NCBI GenBank assembly: GCA_017856205.1
Contig: JAFMFL010000006.1
Location: 1 to 39,145, forward strand
Direction: 5' to 3'
Length of the DNA stretch: 39,145 bases
DNA from: Flavobacteriaceae bacterium
Lineage (GTDB): Bacteria > Bacteroidota > Bacteroidia > Flavobacteriales > Flavobacteriaceae
Positions 38,927-39,145 of the stretch are shown one piece after another. Under the pieces are notes generated by a model, which saw nothing but the letters and a program-made list of their open reading frames with translations, was not told where the DNA came from and did not search any database. Both the position numbers and the translations under genes were made by a program. Within the stretch, counting starts at the first letter, position 1. Each line of letters begins with the position of its first letter.

Positions 38927-39145
38927 TCAGTGCACGCTAAGCTCAATACCGTTAGCAATATTGTATAATCTTTCTTCGTCTAAAATGCGAATTGCTCTTC
39001 CTTTACTAGTCACCAAGCCGTTTTGTTCAAATTTTTTGAACATTCGGATCATGGATTCGGTTGCTGTACCAATAAAACTTGCCATTTCTGAGCGCTTTAA
39101 AAAAACATTTAGTTCCCCAAGACCATTTGTTCCAAATGTGTTTTT
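38927..39145 (-). CDS. Crp/Fnr family transcriptional regulator, C-terminal part (5' end beyond window)
   Basis: Minus-strand translation ...NVFLKRSEMASFIGTATESMIRMFKKFEQNGLVTSKGRAIRILDEERLYNIANGIELSVH*: Crp-type winged HTH. Open at right edge. Confidence 0.85.
   Translation of the reverse strand, partial: KNTFGTNGLGELNVFLKRSEMASFIGTATESMIRMFKKFEQNGLVTSKGRAIRILDEERLYNIANGIELSVH

Overview
This 39.1 kb window looks like a core-genome segment from a Bacteroidota genome, most likely class Flavobacteriia. The evidence is SprA of the type IX secretion system, TANNTTTG-type -10 boxes and Flavobacteriia-like synteny. I read it as about 38 tightly packed protein genes: clpX(partial)-clpP-tig; alpha/beta hydrolase-pdxJ; nadK-outer-membrane protein-uppS-bamA-ompH-ompH-murI; gamma-carbonic anhydrase; Nfu/NifU-like protein; tsaB; a TolC/adaptor/two-permease/ATPase exporter; a cytochrome-oxidase assembly cluster (DUF420, SCO, SCO-like, cox subunit IV, two cox subunit III, heme O synthase); two tandem tonB genes; gcvH; the giant sprA; ruvA-maeB-queG-ruvB; and a partial Crp/Fnr regulator. 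I found no tRNA, rRNA, CRISPR array, transposase, prophage or defence island. I do not see a clearly novel system. The best second-look items are an imperfect palindromic intergenic element (2886-3029), apparent non-AUG initiation of the alpha/beta hydrolase and bamA, possible leaderless nadK and ruvB transcripts, a cysteine-less SCO-like protein beside a canonical SCO, a small CxxC membrane protein in the oxidase cluster, a recently duplicated or gene-converted tonB pair, and an OmpH paralog with a long charged coiled-coil tail.
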